This document shows positions 17,219 to 25,534 of a DNA stretch of 64,000 bases, in pieces (position 1 is the first letter of the stretch; the number at the start of each line of letters is the position of its first letter). The stretch is taken from positions 6,047,501 through 6,111,500 of the forward strand of contig NZ_CP021744.1 of assembly GCF_002192455.1 (NCBI RefSeq), in the 5' to 3' direction. This DNA comes from Streptomyces albireticuli. GTDB lineage: Bacteria; Actinomycetota; Actinomycetes; Streptomycetales; Streptomycetaceae. The translations under genes were made by a program, and so were the position numbers. The notes under the pieces were generated by a model that was not told the origin of the DNA, did not search any database, and saw only the letters and a program-made list of their open reading frames with translations.

Positions 17219-17306
17219 CTCAAGAGGTTGAGGTCTTAAAACATTAACTTGACTACCTGAAGTATTTCGGCCTAGCCTCTGTCGAGTTGCTTGACCACAT
17301 CAAGCA
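17219..17306. promoter_or_regulatory. MarR-type operators in the marR/exporter divergent promoter
   Basis: Two clean dyads lie in the 170-base intergenic region: CTCAA-GAGG-TTGAG at 17219-17232, next to the marR start, and TGCTTGA-CCACA-TCAAGCA at 17288-17306, nearer the exporter. Both are built from TTGA/TCAA half-sites, and another TTGA half-site (ACTTGACTACC) lies between them. Local GC content is clearly lower than in the flanking genes. Control of both directions by the MarR protein is inferred. Confidence 0.6.
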
Positions 17307-17375
17307 TCCATGTGCTGAATCAATTCGGTCGTGAAACATCCCGGTCATGAAGCAACTCGAAGGACCCCGCCACCC

Positions 17376-18884
17376 ATGAGCTCCCCAGCCACCGCCACCC
17401 AGAGCCGGTCCGCCGGCGGGCAGGGCAACGAGACGGTCATCGTCTTCGCCCTGAGCCTCGCCGCCATGGTCGTCTCGATGATGCAGACGCTGGTCGTGCC
17501 GATCCTCGGCCTCATCCAGAACGACCTGGAGACGACCTCCTCCAACGTGAGCTGGGTCACGACCGCCACCCTGCTCTCCGCCGCCGTCTTCACCCCGCTG
17601 CTCGGCCGCTTCGGCGACCAGCACGGCAAGAAGAAGACCCTCGTCGGCGTGCTGATGGTGATGGTCGCGGGCTCCGTCCTCGCGGCCGTCACCCACTCCC
17701 TCCTGTGGCTGATCGTCGGCCGCGTCCTCCAGGGCGCCGCGACCGCGATCTTCCCGCTCGCCCTGTCCGTCCTCCGCGAGGAGGTGCGCCCCGCCAAGCT
17801 GCCCGGCGCCATGGCCATGGTCAGCGGCACCCTCGCCTTCGGCAGCGGCCTCGCGCTCGTCGCCACCGGCCTGCTCACCTCGGGCGACAACCCCGACTAC
17901 CGCAGCGCCTTCTGGCTGGCCACCGGCCTCGCCGCCCTCGCGCTCATAGCCGTCGCCACCCTGGTGCCCGCCACCAAGGAGACCACCGGCGGGCGCACGG
18001 ACGTCCTCGGCGCGCTCACCCTCGCGGCGACCCTCGTCCTGCTCCTGCTGCCCATCACCCAGGGCCACGAGTGGGGCTGGTCCTCCGCCCGTACGATCGG
18101 CTGCTTCGCCGGCGCCGTGGTCATGGCCGCCCTGTGGACGTTCGTCGAGCGCAAGGTCCGCGAGCCGCTCGTCGACATGAAGATGTTCGCCCACCGCCCG
18201 GTGCTCTTCGCCAACATCGCCGGCCTGCTCGTCGGCTTCGGCTCCTTCGCCCTCTTCATCGGCGTCTCGTACCTCGTCCAGATGCCGTCGAAGATCGCGG
18301 GCTACGGCTTCGACGCCAGCGTCCTGCGCGCCTCCGTCGAGTTCCTGCTGCCCAGCACGATCGTCTCGCTGCTCGCCGCCCCGGTCGGCGGCCAGCTCGT
18401 CCGCCACAAGGGCCCGCGCCTGGTCCTGCTGCTCGCCTCGCTCATCGGCACCGTGGGCTTCGTCTGGATCGCCCTCGACCACGAGCACGCCTTCTCCGTG
18501 ATCGCCGCCGGCATGTTCGTCGGCGCGGCCATCAGCTTCGGCTACGCCGCCATGCCCGCCGTGATCGTCGCCAGCGTGCCGCACCATCAGACCGGCATCG
18601 CCAACGGCATCAACTCCATCTCCCGCTCCACCGGCAGCGCCATCGGCAGCGCGATGATCACCACGGTGCTGGCCTCCAAGAGCATCGAGCACCTGCCGCC
18701 GGGCGCGCCGAAGCTGCCCGCCGAGAGCCAGTTCTCGCTCACCTTCGTCATCGCCGGCACGGCGTTCCTGCTCGTCGCCTTCGTCGCCCGGTTCGGCCTG
18801 CGGAAGGTCCAGGGACCCCGCGCCGCCGAGGTGGCGGGCGGCCCCGCCGCGAAGGACGCTGGGACCGCACCCGCCCGCGCCTGA
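17376..18884 (+). CDS. MFS transporter, DHA2 (EmrB/QacA-like) family drug exporter
   Basis: A 502-residue integral membrane protein with about 14 hydrophobic helices. The DHA2 landmarks are present: helix 2 NVSWVTTATLLSAAVFTPLLG, the loop motif GRFGDQHGKKKTLV, and GRVLQGAATAIFP. It should export a toxic compound using the proton gradient. The ATG at 17376 has AAGGA 11 bases upstream; an upstream in-frame ATG at 17331 lacks a site. It is followed by a quinone oxidoreductase after 37 bases and diverges from marR, indicating an inducible detoxification unit. Confidence 0.9.
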   Translation: MSSPATATQSRSAGGQGNETVIVFALSLAAMVVSMMQTLVVPILGLIQNDLETTSSNVSWVTTATLLSAAVFTPLLGRFGDQHGKKKTLVGVLMVMVAGSVLAAVTHSLLWLIVGRVLQGAATAIFPLALSVLREEVRPAKLPGAMAMVSGTLAFGSGLALVATGLLTSGDNPDYRSAFWLATGLAALALIAVATLVPATKETTGGRTDVLGALTLAATLVLLLLPITQGHEWGWSSARTIGCFAGAVVMAALWTFVERKVREPLVDMKMFAHRPVLFANIAGLLVGFGSFALFIGVSYLVQMPSKIAGYGFDASVLRASVEFLLPSTIVSLLAAPVGGQLVRHKGPRLVLLLASLIGTVGFVWIALDHEHAFSVIAAGMFVGAAISFGYAAMPAVIVASVPHHQTGIANGINSISRSTGSAIGSAMITTVLASKSIEHLPPGAPKLPAESQFSLTFVIAGTAFLLVAFVARFGLRKVQGPRAAEVAGGPAAKDAGTAPARA

Positions 18885-18921
18885 CCCCCGCCCACACCCC
18901 CCCACGAGGAGCGCAATCACC

Positions 18922-19848
18922 ATGAAGGCCATCAGCTACCGCGCCTACGGCGGCCCCGAGGTCCTGGAGTTCGGCGAGCTGCCCGACCCCAAGGTCGGCC
19001 CCGACGCCGTCCTCATCAAGGTCAAGGCCGCCGCGGTCAACCCCGTCGACTGGAAGGCCCAGGCCGGTTACCTCGACTCCGTCCTGACCCCGGTCTTCCC
19101 CGTCGTCCCCGGCTGGGACGTCTCCGGCGTGGTGGTCCAGCCCGGGGTGGACGCCTCCGAGTTCCAGGTCGGCGACGAGGTCATCGGCTACGTCCGCGAG
19201 GACTTCCTCTCCCGGGGCACCTTCGCCGAGTACGTCGCGGCCCCGGTGCGGACCCTCGCCCGCAAGCCGGCCAACCTGAGCTTCGAGCAGGCCGCCGGCC
19301 TGCCCCTCGCGGGTCTCACCGCCTACCAGGCGCTCGTCAAGGCGCTGAAGGTGACGCGGGGCGACACCGTCCTCGTCCACGCGGCGGCCGGCGGCGTCGG
19401 CTCGATGGCCGTCCAGATCGCGGTCCACCTCGGCGCCCGCGTCATCGGCACCGCGAGCGAGCGCAACCACGACTACCTGCGCGGCCTGGGCGCCGAGCCG
19501 GTCGTCTACGGCGACGGGCTCGCCGACCGGGTGCGGGCCCTGGCCCCGGAGGGCGTCGACGCCGCGCTCGACCTGGCCGGCGGCGAGGCCCTCACGGTCT
19601 CCCCGGCCCTCCTCAAGGACGGCGGCCGCCTCGCGTCCATCGCCGACCCGTCCGTCCTCGGCCTCGGCGGCCGCTATGTCTTCGTCCGCCCCGACGCGGC
19701 CGACCTCACGGCCCTGACCGAGCTCGCGGAGAGCGGCGCGCTCACGGTGGAGGTGGCGCGGACCTTCCCCCTGGAGAAGACGGCGGAGGCCCAGCGCCTG
19801 AACGCCGAGGGCCACACCAGGGGCAAGATCGTGGTGACCGTCGACTAG
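18922..19848 (+). CDS. NADP-dependent zinc-free oxidoreductase (quinone oxidoreductase-like MDR)
   Basis: A 308-residue MDR-superfamily protein lacking the structural zinc cysteines of alcohol dehydrogenases. Landmarks are AAAVNPVDWKAQAGY, VVPGWDVSGVV, LPLAGLTAYQAL and the NADPH loop AAAGGVGSMAVQ. Such enzymes reduce quinones and enones with NADPH. A GAGGAG site precedes the ATG. It is the second gene of the exporter operon under the MarR regulator, so it likely detoxifies the molecule that the exporter removes. Confidence 0.9.
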   Translation: MKAISYRAYGGPEVLEFGELPDPKVGPDAVLIKVKAAAVNPVDWKAQAGYLDSVLTPVFPVVPGWDVSGVVVQPGVDASEFQVGDEVIGYVREDFLSRGTFAEYVAAPVRTLARKPANLSFEQAAGLPLAGLTAYQALVKALKVTRGDTVLVHAAAGGVGSMAVQIAVHLGARVIGTASERNHDYLRGLGAEPVVYGDGLADRVRALAPEGVDAALDLAGGEALTVSPALLKDGGRLASIADPSVLGLGGRYVFVRPDAADLTALTELAESGALTVEVARTFPLEKTAEAQRLNAEGHTRGKIVVTVD

Positions 19849-19875
19849 ACGGGACGGACGACCGGGCACGCGGGG

Positions 19876-19930
19876 GCGGCCCCGGCCGCCGGACGGCTCC
19901 CATGGGGGGGCGTCCGGCGGCCGGGGCCGC
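19876..19930. terminator. Strong bidirectional terminator (20-bp perfect stem)
   Basis: Arms at 19876-19895 and 19911-19930 are perfectly complementary (GCGGCCCCGGCCGCCGGACG and its complement) around a 15-base loop. The site lies between the convergent oxidoreductase and NUDIX genes. There is no U-tract, which is usual for Streptomyces terminators. Confidence 0.8.
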
Positions 19931-20075
19931 TCTTGCCGGTGGCCCGTACGTCCGGGGCGCCTGGCGGTCCGAGGGCGCGGGATCCGGCCGAGCCGGCGCC
20001 CGAGGTACGGAATCCGGCCCGCCCGGAGCCCGAGGGGACCCCGCCCGGTGCGGCGCCGCGACGCCCGTACGGTGC

Positions 20076-20621
20076 CTACGCCCGTTCCGCCCCGCGCTCC
20101 CGCAGCAAGCGGTAGGCCTCGAAGCCGTCCGGTACCCAGTCCCACTCCCCGAGCCTGGCCGCCACCTCCTCCTCGGAGAGGAACGCGTGCCAGGCCACCT
20201 CCTCCACCTGCGGCTCGACCGGCCCGTCCCACCGCACCTCGTAGACCGCCGACCACCACGACTGCCCCTCGGGCCCCTCGTAGAGGAAGCGGAAGAGCGG
20301 TGTCGGGGCCGGCAGCCCCGAGACGCCCAGCTCCTCCTGGGCCTCCCGCAGCGCGGCCTCGTCGTAGGACTCGCCCGCCGCCACCACACCCCCGACGAAC
20401 ATGTCGTAGCACGACGGGAAGACGAGCTTGCCCGGCGTGCGGCGATGGACGAAGATCCGCCCCTGCCCGTCCCGGGCCAGCACGAACACGCAGCGGTGCC
20501 GCAGCCCCCGCGCGTACGCCTCCCCGCGCGGCGCCCGGCCCACGACCCGGTCCCGCGCGTCCACGATGTCCAGTACCTCGTCCGCCGGCGAAGGGGCCGG
20601 CGACTGCCGCTGATCGCTCAT
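20076..20621 (-). CDS. NUDIX hydrolase (YfcD / isopentenyl-diphosphate-isomerase-like group)
   Basis: A 181-residue protein. The Nudix box runs from GGVVAAGESYDEA to REAQEELG at about residues 78-100, with all the conserved glutamates. The upstream words VLDIVDARDRVVGRAPRGEA and LRHRCVFVLA match the YfcD-like group related to isopentenyl-diphosphate isomerase. It hydrolyses a nucleoside-diphosphate-type compound; the substrate is unknown. The start is ATG at 20621. A DMT-family transporter lies upstream on the same strand. Confidence 0.88.
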   Translation of the reverse strand: MSDQRQSPAPSPADEVLDIVDARDRVVGRAPRGEAYARGLRHRCVFVLARDGQGRIFVHRRTPGKLVFPSCYDMFVGGVVAAGESYDEAALREAQEELGVSGLPAPTPLFRFLYEGPEGQSWWSAVYEVRWDGPVEPQVEEVAWHAFLSEEEVAARLGEWDWVPDGFEAYRLLRERGAERA

Positions 20622-20713
20622 GGGCCCATCCAACCAGCGGCCCCCGGCGGGCGGACCCGGCCGCCCCGGGCTCGTACGCGATCCCGTCCGGCGGCACCCC
20701 GGGCGGGCGGGCC

Positions 20714-21610
20714 TCAGTGCGGCTGGAGGTCGCGCACCCGGCCCGGCTCCGCCGACCCCGACGGCATCGCCGGATGGCGGCCGATCAGCACGATGCCCAG
20801 GACGATCGCGGCCAGCCCCGCCGCCTCCCAGGCCAGCGCCCCCGGCGTCGTCCGCAGCCGGTCGCCCAGGAAGCCGACCCCGCAGATGATGCCCGAGAGC
20901 GGCTGCGCCGCCGTCAGGGCGGGCAGCGACATCCGCAGCGGCGCCGTCTCGAAGGCGCTCTGCACCAGCACCAGCGTCGTGACCCCGAGCACCAGCACCC
21001 CGTAGGGCTGCCAGCTGGTGACGAGTGCGGTCCAGCCGCCCTCCTTCAGCCGCTCGCCACTGATCCGGGTCAGCGCGTCCTGAACGCCGTAGAGCATCCC
21101 GCCCGCGACCGCCAGCAGGGCCGCCTCCGCGCTCATCCGCAGCCGCTTCGCGATCGCCGCCAGCAGGATCGCCCCGCCCACCATGAGGCCGACGATCAGC
21201 CAGTGCCGCAGGGGATCGGTGACGGACTCGCCGCCGCGCGGGCGGCCCGCGACGACGAAGGCCGCCACACCGCCGGCCAGCAGCCACAGCCCGCACCAGC
21301 CCGTGCGGCCCAGCCGCTCACGCGTCTGCCAGCGCGACAGGGCCATCGCGAACAGCAGGTTCGTCGCCATCAGGGGCTCCACCAGCGACACCTCGCCGTG
21401 GCCGAGCGCGATCGCCCCGAGCACCATGCCGACGACCATCAGCCCGATGCCCACCAGCCAGCGGGGCATGCGCATGAGGTCGAGCAGCAGCCGCGGGGAG
21501 AGGAAGTCGCTCATCGGGGCCCGCTGGGCGGCGTTCTGCTGGAAGACGAACCCGATGCCGAGGCAGCAGGCGGCACCCAGAGCGAAGGCGAAGACCATCA
21601 CGTCGCGCAC
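20714..21610 (-). CDS. DMT superfamily (EamA/NIPA-like) transporter
   Basis: A 298-residue protein with about nine or ten hydrophobic helices. It shows the two-half EamA-like architecture: CLGIGFVFQQNAAQRAP in helix 1 and VSLVEPLMATNLLFAMALS in the first repeat, with ALTAAQPLSGIICGVGFLGD in the second. It resembles actinobacterial DMT and NIPA-type permeases; the transported solute is unknown. The GTG at 21610 is used; an ATG four codons later is also possible. Confidence 0.82.
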   Translation of the reverse strand: MRDVMVFAFALGAACCLGIGFVFQQNAAQRAPMSDFLSPRLLLDLMRMPRWLVGIGLMVVGMVLGAIALGHGEVSLVEPLMATNLLFAMALSRWQTRERLGRTGWCGLWLLAGGVAAFVVAGRPRGGESVTDPLRHWLIVGLMVGGAILLAAIAKRLRMSAEAALLAVAGGMLYGVQDALTRISGERLKEGGWTALVTSWQPYGVLVLGVTTLVLVQSAFETAPLRMSLPALTAAQPLSGIICGVGFLGDRLRTTPGALAWEAAGLAAIVLGIVLIGRHPAMPSGSAEPGRVRDLQPH

Positions 21611-22002
21611 CTCAAGACCAGGTGGTCGTAGGGAACTTGACAGAAAAACGATAGCCGCCGCGGGGGCGGTGCGACGGCTGAGTACCCCTCTTCACGCCGT
21701 CCATCCCCGGACAACGAGCGGGACGGCGGTGAAGTGCCCGGGAGGACGGGAAAGAGGGGAGGAAATTTCCGAATAAAAGTTCGTCGAAAATGGGTTCCCG
21801 TGCATCTCGTGAGGCGCTGCCCCCGCTCCCGCGTCCTGGTAACCGCACCTGACAGAAGGTGAGTTGATTGCCGGCGGAGCCCAAGATCGGTCTTGACTCG
21901 GAGCTGTGACTACCGCTTTGCTGTGCGTGACTGACATGGTCGGTCCGCGGGCGCCCCGTCCCGGCGGCCGGAGGGGACGCACGCCGTGGAGGAAGCCCGC
22001 AG
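21611..22002. other. 392-base intergenic region, no gene seen
   Basis: This gap separates the divergent DMT transporter and TPR-like genes. It holds an AT-richer stretch around 21765-21800 (gaaatttccgaataaaag) and TTGACA at about 21638-21643 and TTGACT at about 21893-21898, which could be -35 elements, but no matching -10 element was convincing. No tRNA-like or riboswitch-like fold was recognised. Confidence 0.4.
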
Positions 22003-22959
22003 ATGACGCCCCCGCCACCGCTGGGCCGCCGGCGCCGCAAGGACGGACCGGCCTTCGACCCCGCCCTCGACGACGCCGAGCTCGCCACCGCCCGTGACGC
22101 CCTGGCCCGCGGTCGCTGGGCCGAGGCCCGCAACCTCCTCGCCGGGACGGGCGACGACTGGGACCGCCGCGGCCACCGCCTCGTCGTCCTCGCCGAAGAG
22201 GCCGGAAGCGCCGCCCGGGCCCGCGAGTGGCAGCGCGCCGAGCCCGGCAGCCCCGACGCCGCCGCCCTCCTCGCCTGCGCCACGGTCCGCCGTGCCGTCG
22301 ACGGCCGGGAGAGCCCCGACGCGGCCCGTGCCGCCTGCCTCGCCGCCGCCCGGGCGGCGCCCGCCGACCCCTCGCCCTGGCTCGGCGTCCTCCTCCTCGC
22401 CCACCGCACCGGCACCCACGACGAACGCGTCCGCGCCTTCGACCAGGTGCGGGCCCGGCACCGCGACCACCACCACGCGCACCACCTGATGGCCGCCTGC
22501 CTGGCCGAGCGCCGGCAGGGCGACCGGGACGACCCCCTCCACGAGGTCTACGACTTCGCCTCCTGGGCCGCCGAACAGGCACCCGCCGATTCGCCCCTCG
22601 CCGTGCTCCCCGTCGTCGCCCACGCCGAGCGGTACCGCGTCCTCGCCCGCGCCGGTCTGGAACCCCGCGACCCCGCCCGCTCCGGCCACTGGACGGGCCG
22701 CCGCGCGCGCCAGGTGATGAAGGCCGCCTTCGACTGGTGGCTGGAGTGGGACGTCGACGACGGCACCGCCCACCCCCGGCGCAAGATCGACCTCAACTAC
22801 CTCGCGCACGCCAAGCTCCACGAAGGCCGCCCGGCCGAGGCGGCCGCCCTGCTCACGCGCATCGGCCCGCACGCCACCCGCGCCCCCTGGTCGTACCCCG
22901 GCCGGGACCCCCGGAAGGCGTTCCAGGCCGCGCGCCGCGCCACGCTCGGCGCCGCCTGA
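22003..22959 (+). CDS. Conserved Streptomyces hypothetical protein, TPR-like helical repeats
   Basis: A 318-residue, alanine- and arginine-rich protein. Helix pairs such as ATARDALARGRWAEARNLLA, AARAREWQRAEP and WLGVLLLAHRTGTHDERVRA suggest tetratricopeptide-like repeats across residues 25-160. A His cluster HRDHHHAHHL lies near residue 155, and KIDLNYLAHAKLHEGRPAEA near 275 begins a last repeat. GGAGG precedes the ATG. No enzymatic motif or membrane segment is seen; a protein-binding role is the most that can be inferred. Confidence 0.7.
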   Translation: MTPPPPLGRRRRKDGPAFDPALDDAELATARDALARGRWAEARNLLAGTGDDWDRRGHRLVVLAEEAGSAARAREWQRAEPGSPDAAALLACATVRRAVDGRESPDAARAACLAAARAAPADPSPWLGVLLLAHRTGTHDERVRAFDQVRARHRDHHHAHHLMAACLAERRQGDRDDPLHEVYDFASWAAEQAPADSPLAVLPVVAHAERYRVLARAGLEPRDPARSGHWTGRRARQVMKAAFDWWLEWDVDDGTAHPRRKIDLNYLAHAKLHEGRPAEAAALLTRIGPHATRAPWSYPGRDPRKAFQAARRATLGAA

Positions 22960-23039
22960 GCGCGCCGCGACCCCGTACGGTCCGCCCGTGTTCTTGATCC
23001 CGCGCTCCGCCCGGTGTCCTCGGACGGGACGGGCGGGGG

Positions 23040-23450
23040 TCACTCCTCCAGCCCCTTGCCCACCCGACGCGAAGCCGTGAACGCGTACAGATCCAGCACC
23101 CCCGGCGCCTCCGCGACGCCCGGCCCCCCGCTCCGTACCCACTCCGCGATGTCCGCCAGCGCGTCGTCGTCGTTGACCAGGCCCAGCCACACCGGCCGGC
23201 CTCCCGCCGCGCGGCCGGCCGCCGAGGGCTGGACGACCACGACGTTCGCCTGTTCGCAGACGTCCAGGCACTCCGAGGCCCGGACCCGCGCCGCGTCCCC
23301 CACCGCCGCGCGCAGGCGGGCGATCTGCCCGGCGTGGTCGACGCCGGGCACCTTCCGCGGGTCGCCGCAGCAGCAGCCCCGGCACACCGTGATCCGGCAG
23401 GGCGCGGAGGCGGGAGCGGGCACGGCACGGCGGGAGCGGTTGGTGATCAT
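23040..23450 (-). CDS. Thioredoxin-like (2Fe-2S) ferredoxin domain protein
   Basis: A 136-residue protein. The cysteine pattern ITVCRGCCCGD near the N-terminus and ECLDVCEQANVVV about 40 residues later matches the thioredoxin-like [2Fe-2S] ferredoxin family. In this family two cysteines from each segment hold the cluster. The ATG at 23450 is used because a longer frame to 23501 runs into the upstream hairpin. It may serve as an electron carrier; no partner is adjacent. Confidence 0.75.
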   Translation of the reverse strand: MITNRSRRAVPAPASAPCRITVCRGCCCGDPRKVPGVDHAGQIARLRAAVGDAARVRASECLDVCEQANVVVVQPSAAGRAAGGRPVWLGLVNDDDALADIAEWVRSGGPGVAEAPGVLDLYAFTASRRVGKGLEE

Positions 23451-23482
23451 CGGGCGATGATACGCAGCGGTGAACGCGCCGG

Positions 23483-23529
23483 GATGTGACGCGTCCCCCA
23501 AGGGGAGCCCGTGGGGGACGCGTCACATC
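23483..23529. terminator. Terminator, 18-bp perfect stem
   Basis: GATGTGACGCGTCCCCCA (23483-23500) pairs perfectly with 23512-23529 across an 11-base loop. It follows the DHA2 exporter gene on the minus strand and precedes the ferredoxin gene. Bases aaaa follow the stem on the plus strand. Confidence 0.75.
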
Positions 23530-23554
23530 AAAAGGGGAAGGCCCCGGTCGCGCG

Positions 23555-25005
23555 TCAGTCGTGCGCCTCCGCCGTCACCGGCTTCGGGATCAGGAAGGAC
23601 GTCGCGAGCGCGGCCGCCAGGATGACGACTCCGGCGATCATGCCGGAGGTGTACCCCGTGGACGAGGAGGCGTCCGAGGGGCGGTCGCGGTCTTCACGGC
23701 GTAGAGGAGGGCGAAGCTCAGGCCCGCGCCCAGGTTGAAGGCGCCCGCGTTGAGGCCGGGGAGGAAGCCCGGGTTGTCCTCGGGGGAGAGGACGATGCCG
23801 AGGCCGTTGAGCACGATGTTCGCCACGCCCGCGTAGGTGATGCCCACCAGCAGCGAGGCCACCAGCAGCATGACGCGCGAGTGGGACGGGAGCGTGAGGA
23901 TCATCAGGACGACGGAGGCCGCGGCGCCGACGAGCCCGATCCGCAGGACGCGCCCGTATCCGAAGGTGGCGGCGAGCCGCCCGGCGATCGGGCCCATGGC
24001 CAGTCCGGCGAGGGCGTAGGGCGTCAGCGTCCACCACGCGGACTGCTCGGCGGTCATGCCGAGACCGGCCTCGGCGTCCTGCGCGAACGACGGGATCAGC
24101 CCGTTCATGACGGCGAAGACGCCCGTCATGGTGAGCACGGTGGTCAGCAGGGTCGCCCAGGTCGCGCGCCGGCGCAGGTGGTGCGTGGCGACCAGCGGGT
24201 GACCGCTGCGGTCCTCGGTCCGCCAGAACAGGGCGAAGGCGACGGCGGCGACGGCCGTCAGGACGCCGACGAGCGCCCAGTTCGCGGCGCCGAGCTTGCC
24301 GGCCTCGTTGAGCGCGACGAGCAGCGAGCCGACCGACACGACCAGGAGGCCGACGCCGGGCCAGTCCATCCGGTTCGCGGCGGGCACCTTGGACTCGGGG
24401 GTCAGCGTCGCGACGAGGACGGTGGCGACGACGGCCACGACGGCCATCGCCCAGAAGACCGCCTGGAAGCCGTGGTTGTCGGCGAGGAAGCCGCCCGCGA
24501 GGGAGTCGACGCCGGCGATGCCGCCGTTCACCGCGGTGATCACGCCCAGCAGGGTGCCGTACCGCTTCGGCTCGGTGACCTCCACCCGCAGCATGATCAG
24601 GCAGAGCGGGACCGTCGGGCCGGACACGCCCTGGATCACCCGGCCGACGAAGAGCATGGGCACGCTCTGCGCCAGCGCGGCGACCACGCAGCCGACGGCC
24701 ATCAGGGCCAGCATCCCGGCCAGGACCTTCCGGCGGCCGATGACGTCGCCCAGCCGCGGCAGGAAGAGCGAGAACAGGGCGGCCGAGGTGAAGAACGCGG
24801 TCTGGGTGAGCCCGATCTCGGCGGAGCTGGCACCGAGGCTGTCCTCGATGCTCTTGAGCGCCGGGCTGAGCATGCTGGCGTTGAGCTGGAAGGCGACACA
24901 GGCCGTGAGCAGTGCGGTGACCAGCACCGCCACTCGGGTGGGGCGACTGCTGGTCGCGCCGGTGGGCCGGTCGCCGGGGGTGCGGTCAGTGCGGGAAGGG
25001 TTCAT
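23555..25005 (-). pseudogene. MFS transporter, DHA2 family, with a -1 frameshift near the C-terminus
   Basis: From the ATG at 25005 the frame encodes a DHA2 transporter with about 13 helices: LNASMLSPALKSIEDSLGAS, FFTSAALFSLFLPRLGDVIGRRKV, and GRVIQGVSGPTVPLC. Near 23678-23681 the frame shifts: in frame the protein ends PRTPPRPRGTPPA at 23638, but the next frame continues naturally with SDASSSTGYTSGMIAGVVIL, supplying the last helix, and stops at 23555. Adding one G to the GGGG run (plus strand 23678-23681) restores about 484 residues. Because the lesion is in a homopolymer, sequencing error is a serious alternative. If real, the product of 455 residues lacks its last helix. Confidence 0.75.
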
Positions 25006-25043
25006 GCCTCGTGGATCTCTGCGAGCGCAGCGAAGCGGCTGCT

Positions 25044-25073
25044 ACCGGAGTGGTCAAAGATACCGACTCCGGT
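25044..25073. promoter_or_regulatory. Inverted repeat upstream of the DHA2 exporter
   Basis: ACCGGAGT (25044-25051) and ACTCCGGT (25066-25073) are perfectly complementary across 14 bases, centred 53 bases upstream of the exporter start codon. The direct word GGTCAAA occurs after the left arm (at 25053) and within the right side (at 25071). This looks like an operator, but no regulator gene is adjacent. Confidence 0.45.
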
Positions 25074-25133
25074 CAAAAGGGTCATTTCTCTGGGGTGCCG
25101 GTCACGCGGATGGTCGTGTGGGCTCCCAAACAC

Positions 25134-25165
25134 AGGAAAGCCCCAGCAAATGCTGGGGCTTTCCT
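25134..25165 (-). terminator. Terminator of tRNA-Leu
   Basis: AGGAAAGCCCCAGCA pairs perfectly with the 15 bases at 25151-25165 around a 2-base centre, 5 bases beyond the 3' end of the tRNA on the minus strand. It is followed by a T-containing stretch (gtgtttgg). Confidence 0.8.
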
Positions 25166-25169
25166 TCGG

Positions 25170-25254
25170 TGTCCGAGGGGGGACTTGAACCCCCACGCCC
25201 GATAAAGGGCACTAGCACCTCAAGCTAGCGCGTCTGCCATTCCGCCACCCGGAC
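25170..25254 (-). tRNA. tRNA-Leu, anticodon GAG
   Basis: The reverse complement begins GTCCGGGTGGCGGAATGGCA and ends CCTCGGACA. Acceptor arms GTCCGGG/CTCGGAC pair with one G-U. The anticodon stem CTAGC/GCTAG encloses TTGAGGT, giving anticodon GAG (reads CUC/CUU). A long variable arm (TGCCCTTTATCGGGCG) marks a class II leucine tRNA, and the T-loop is GTTCAAG. CCA is not encoded. It is transcribed alone and ends at the hairpin at 25134-25165. Confidence 0.95.
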
Positions 25255-25534
25255 CAGGTGTTTTGTCTTCCGGGCTGTTCCCCTTCCGACGAGGAAAACA
25301 ATACCAAAGATCTGGGGGTGCTCGATCACCCGCTCAGCGGGGCCACGGCGGCCCGGTCCGCGGGCCCGCGCGGCGGGCTCGTCGACGGCCCCCGCGGCGG
25401 GCTCTGTGACGGGCGGATGTCGGCAGCATTGCGGCCTTGGGCTGAGGCGGACGGAGAGAGAGGATGGCGATGGACCACGCCGCGGGCCCGGCCTCCTCCG
25501 GGCGGGCGCGCGGCAGCGAACCAGAGGAGGCAGC

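Noticed and set aside
17219..17232. CTCAAGAGGTTGAG as a SoxR box
   Set aside because: Half-sites resemble the SoxR consensus CTCAAG/CTTGAG, but the spacing is two bases too short and the site sits at a MarR gene; a MarR operator is more likely.
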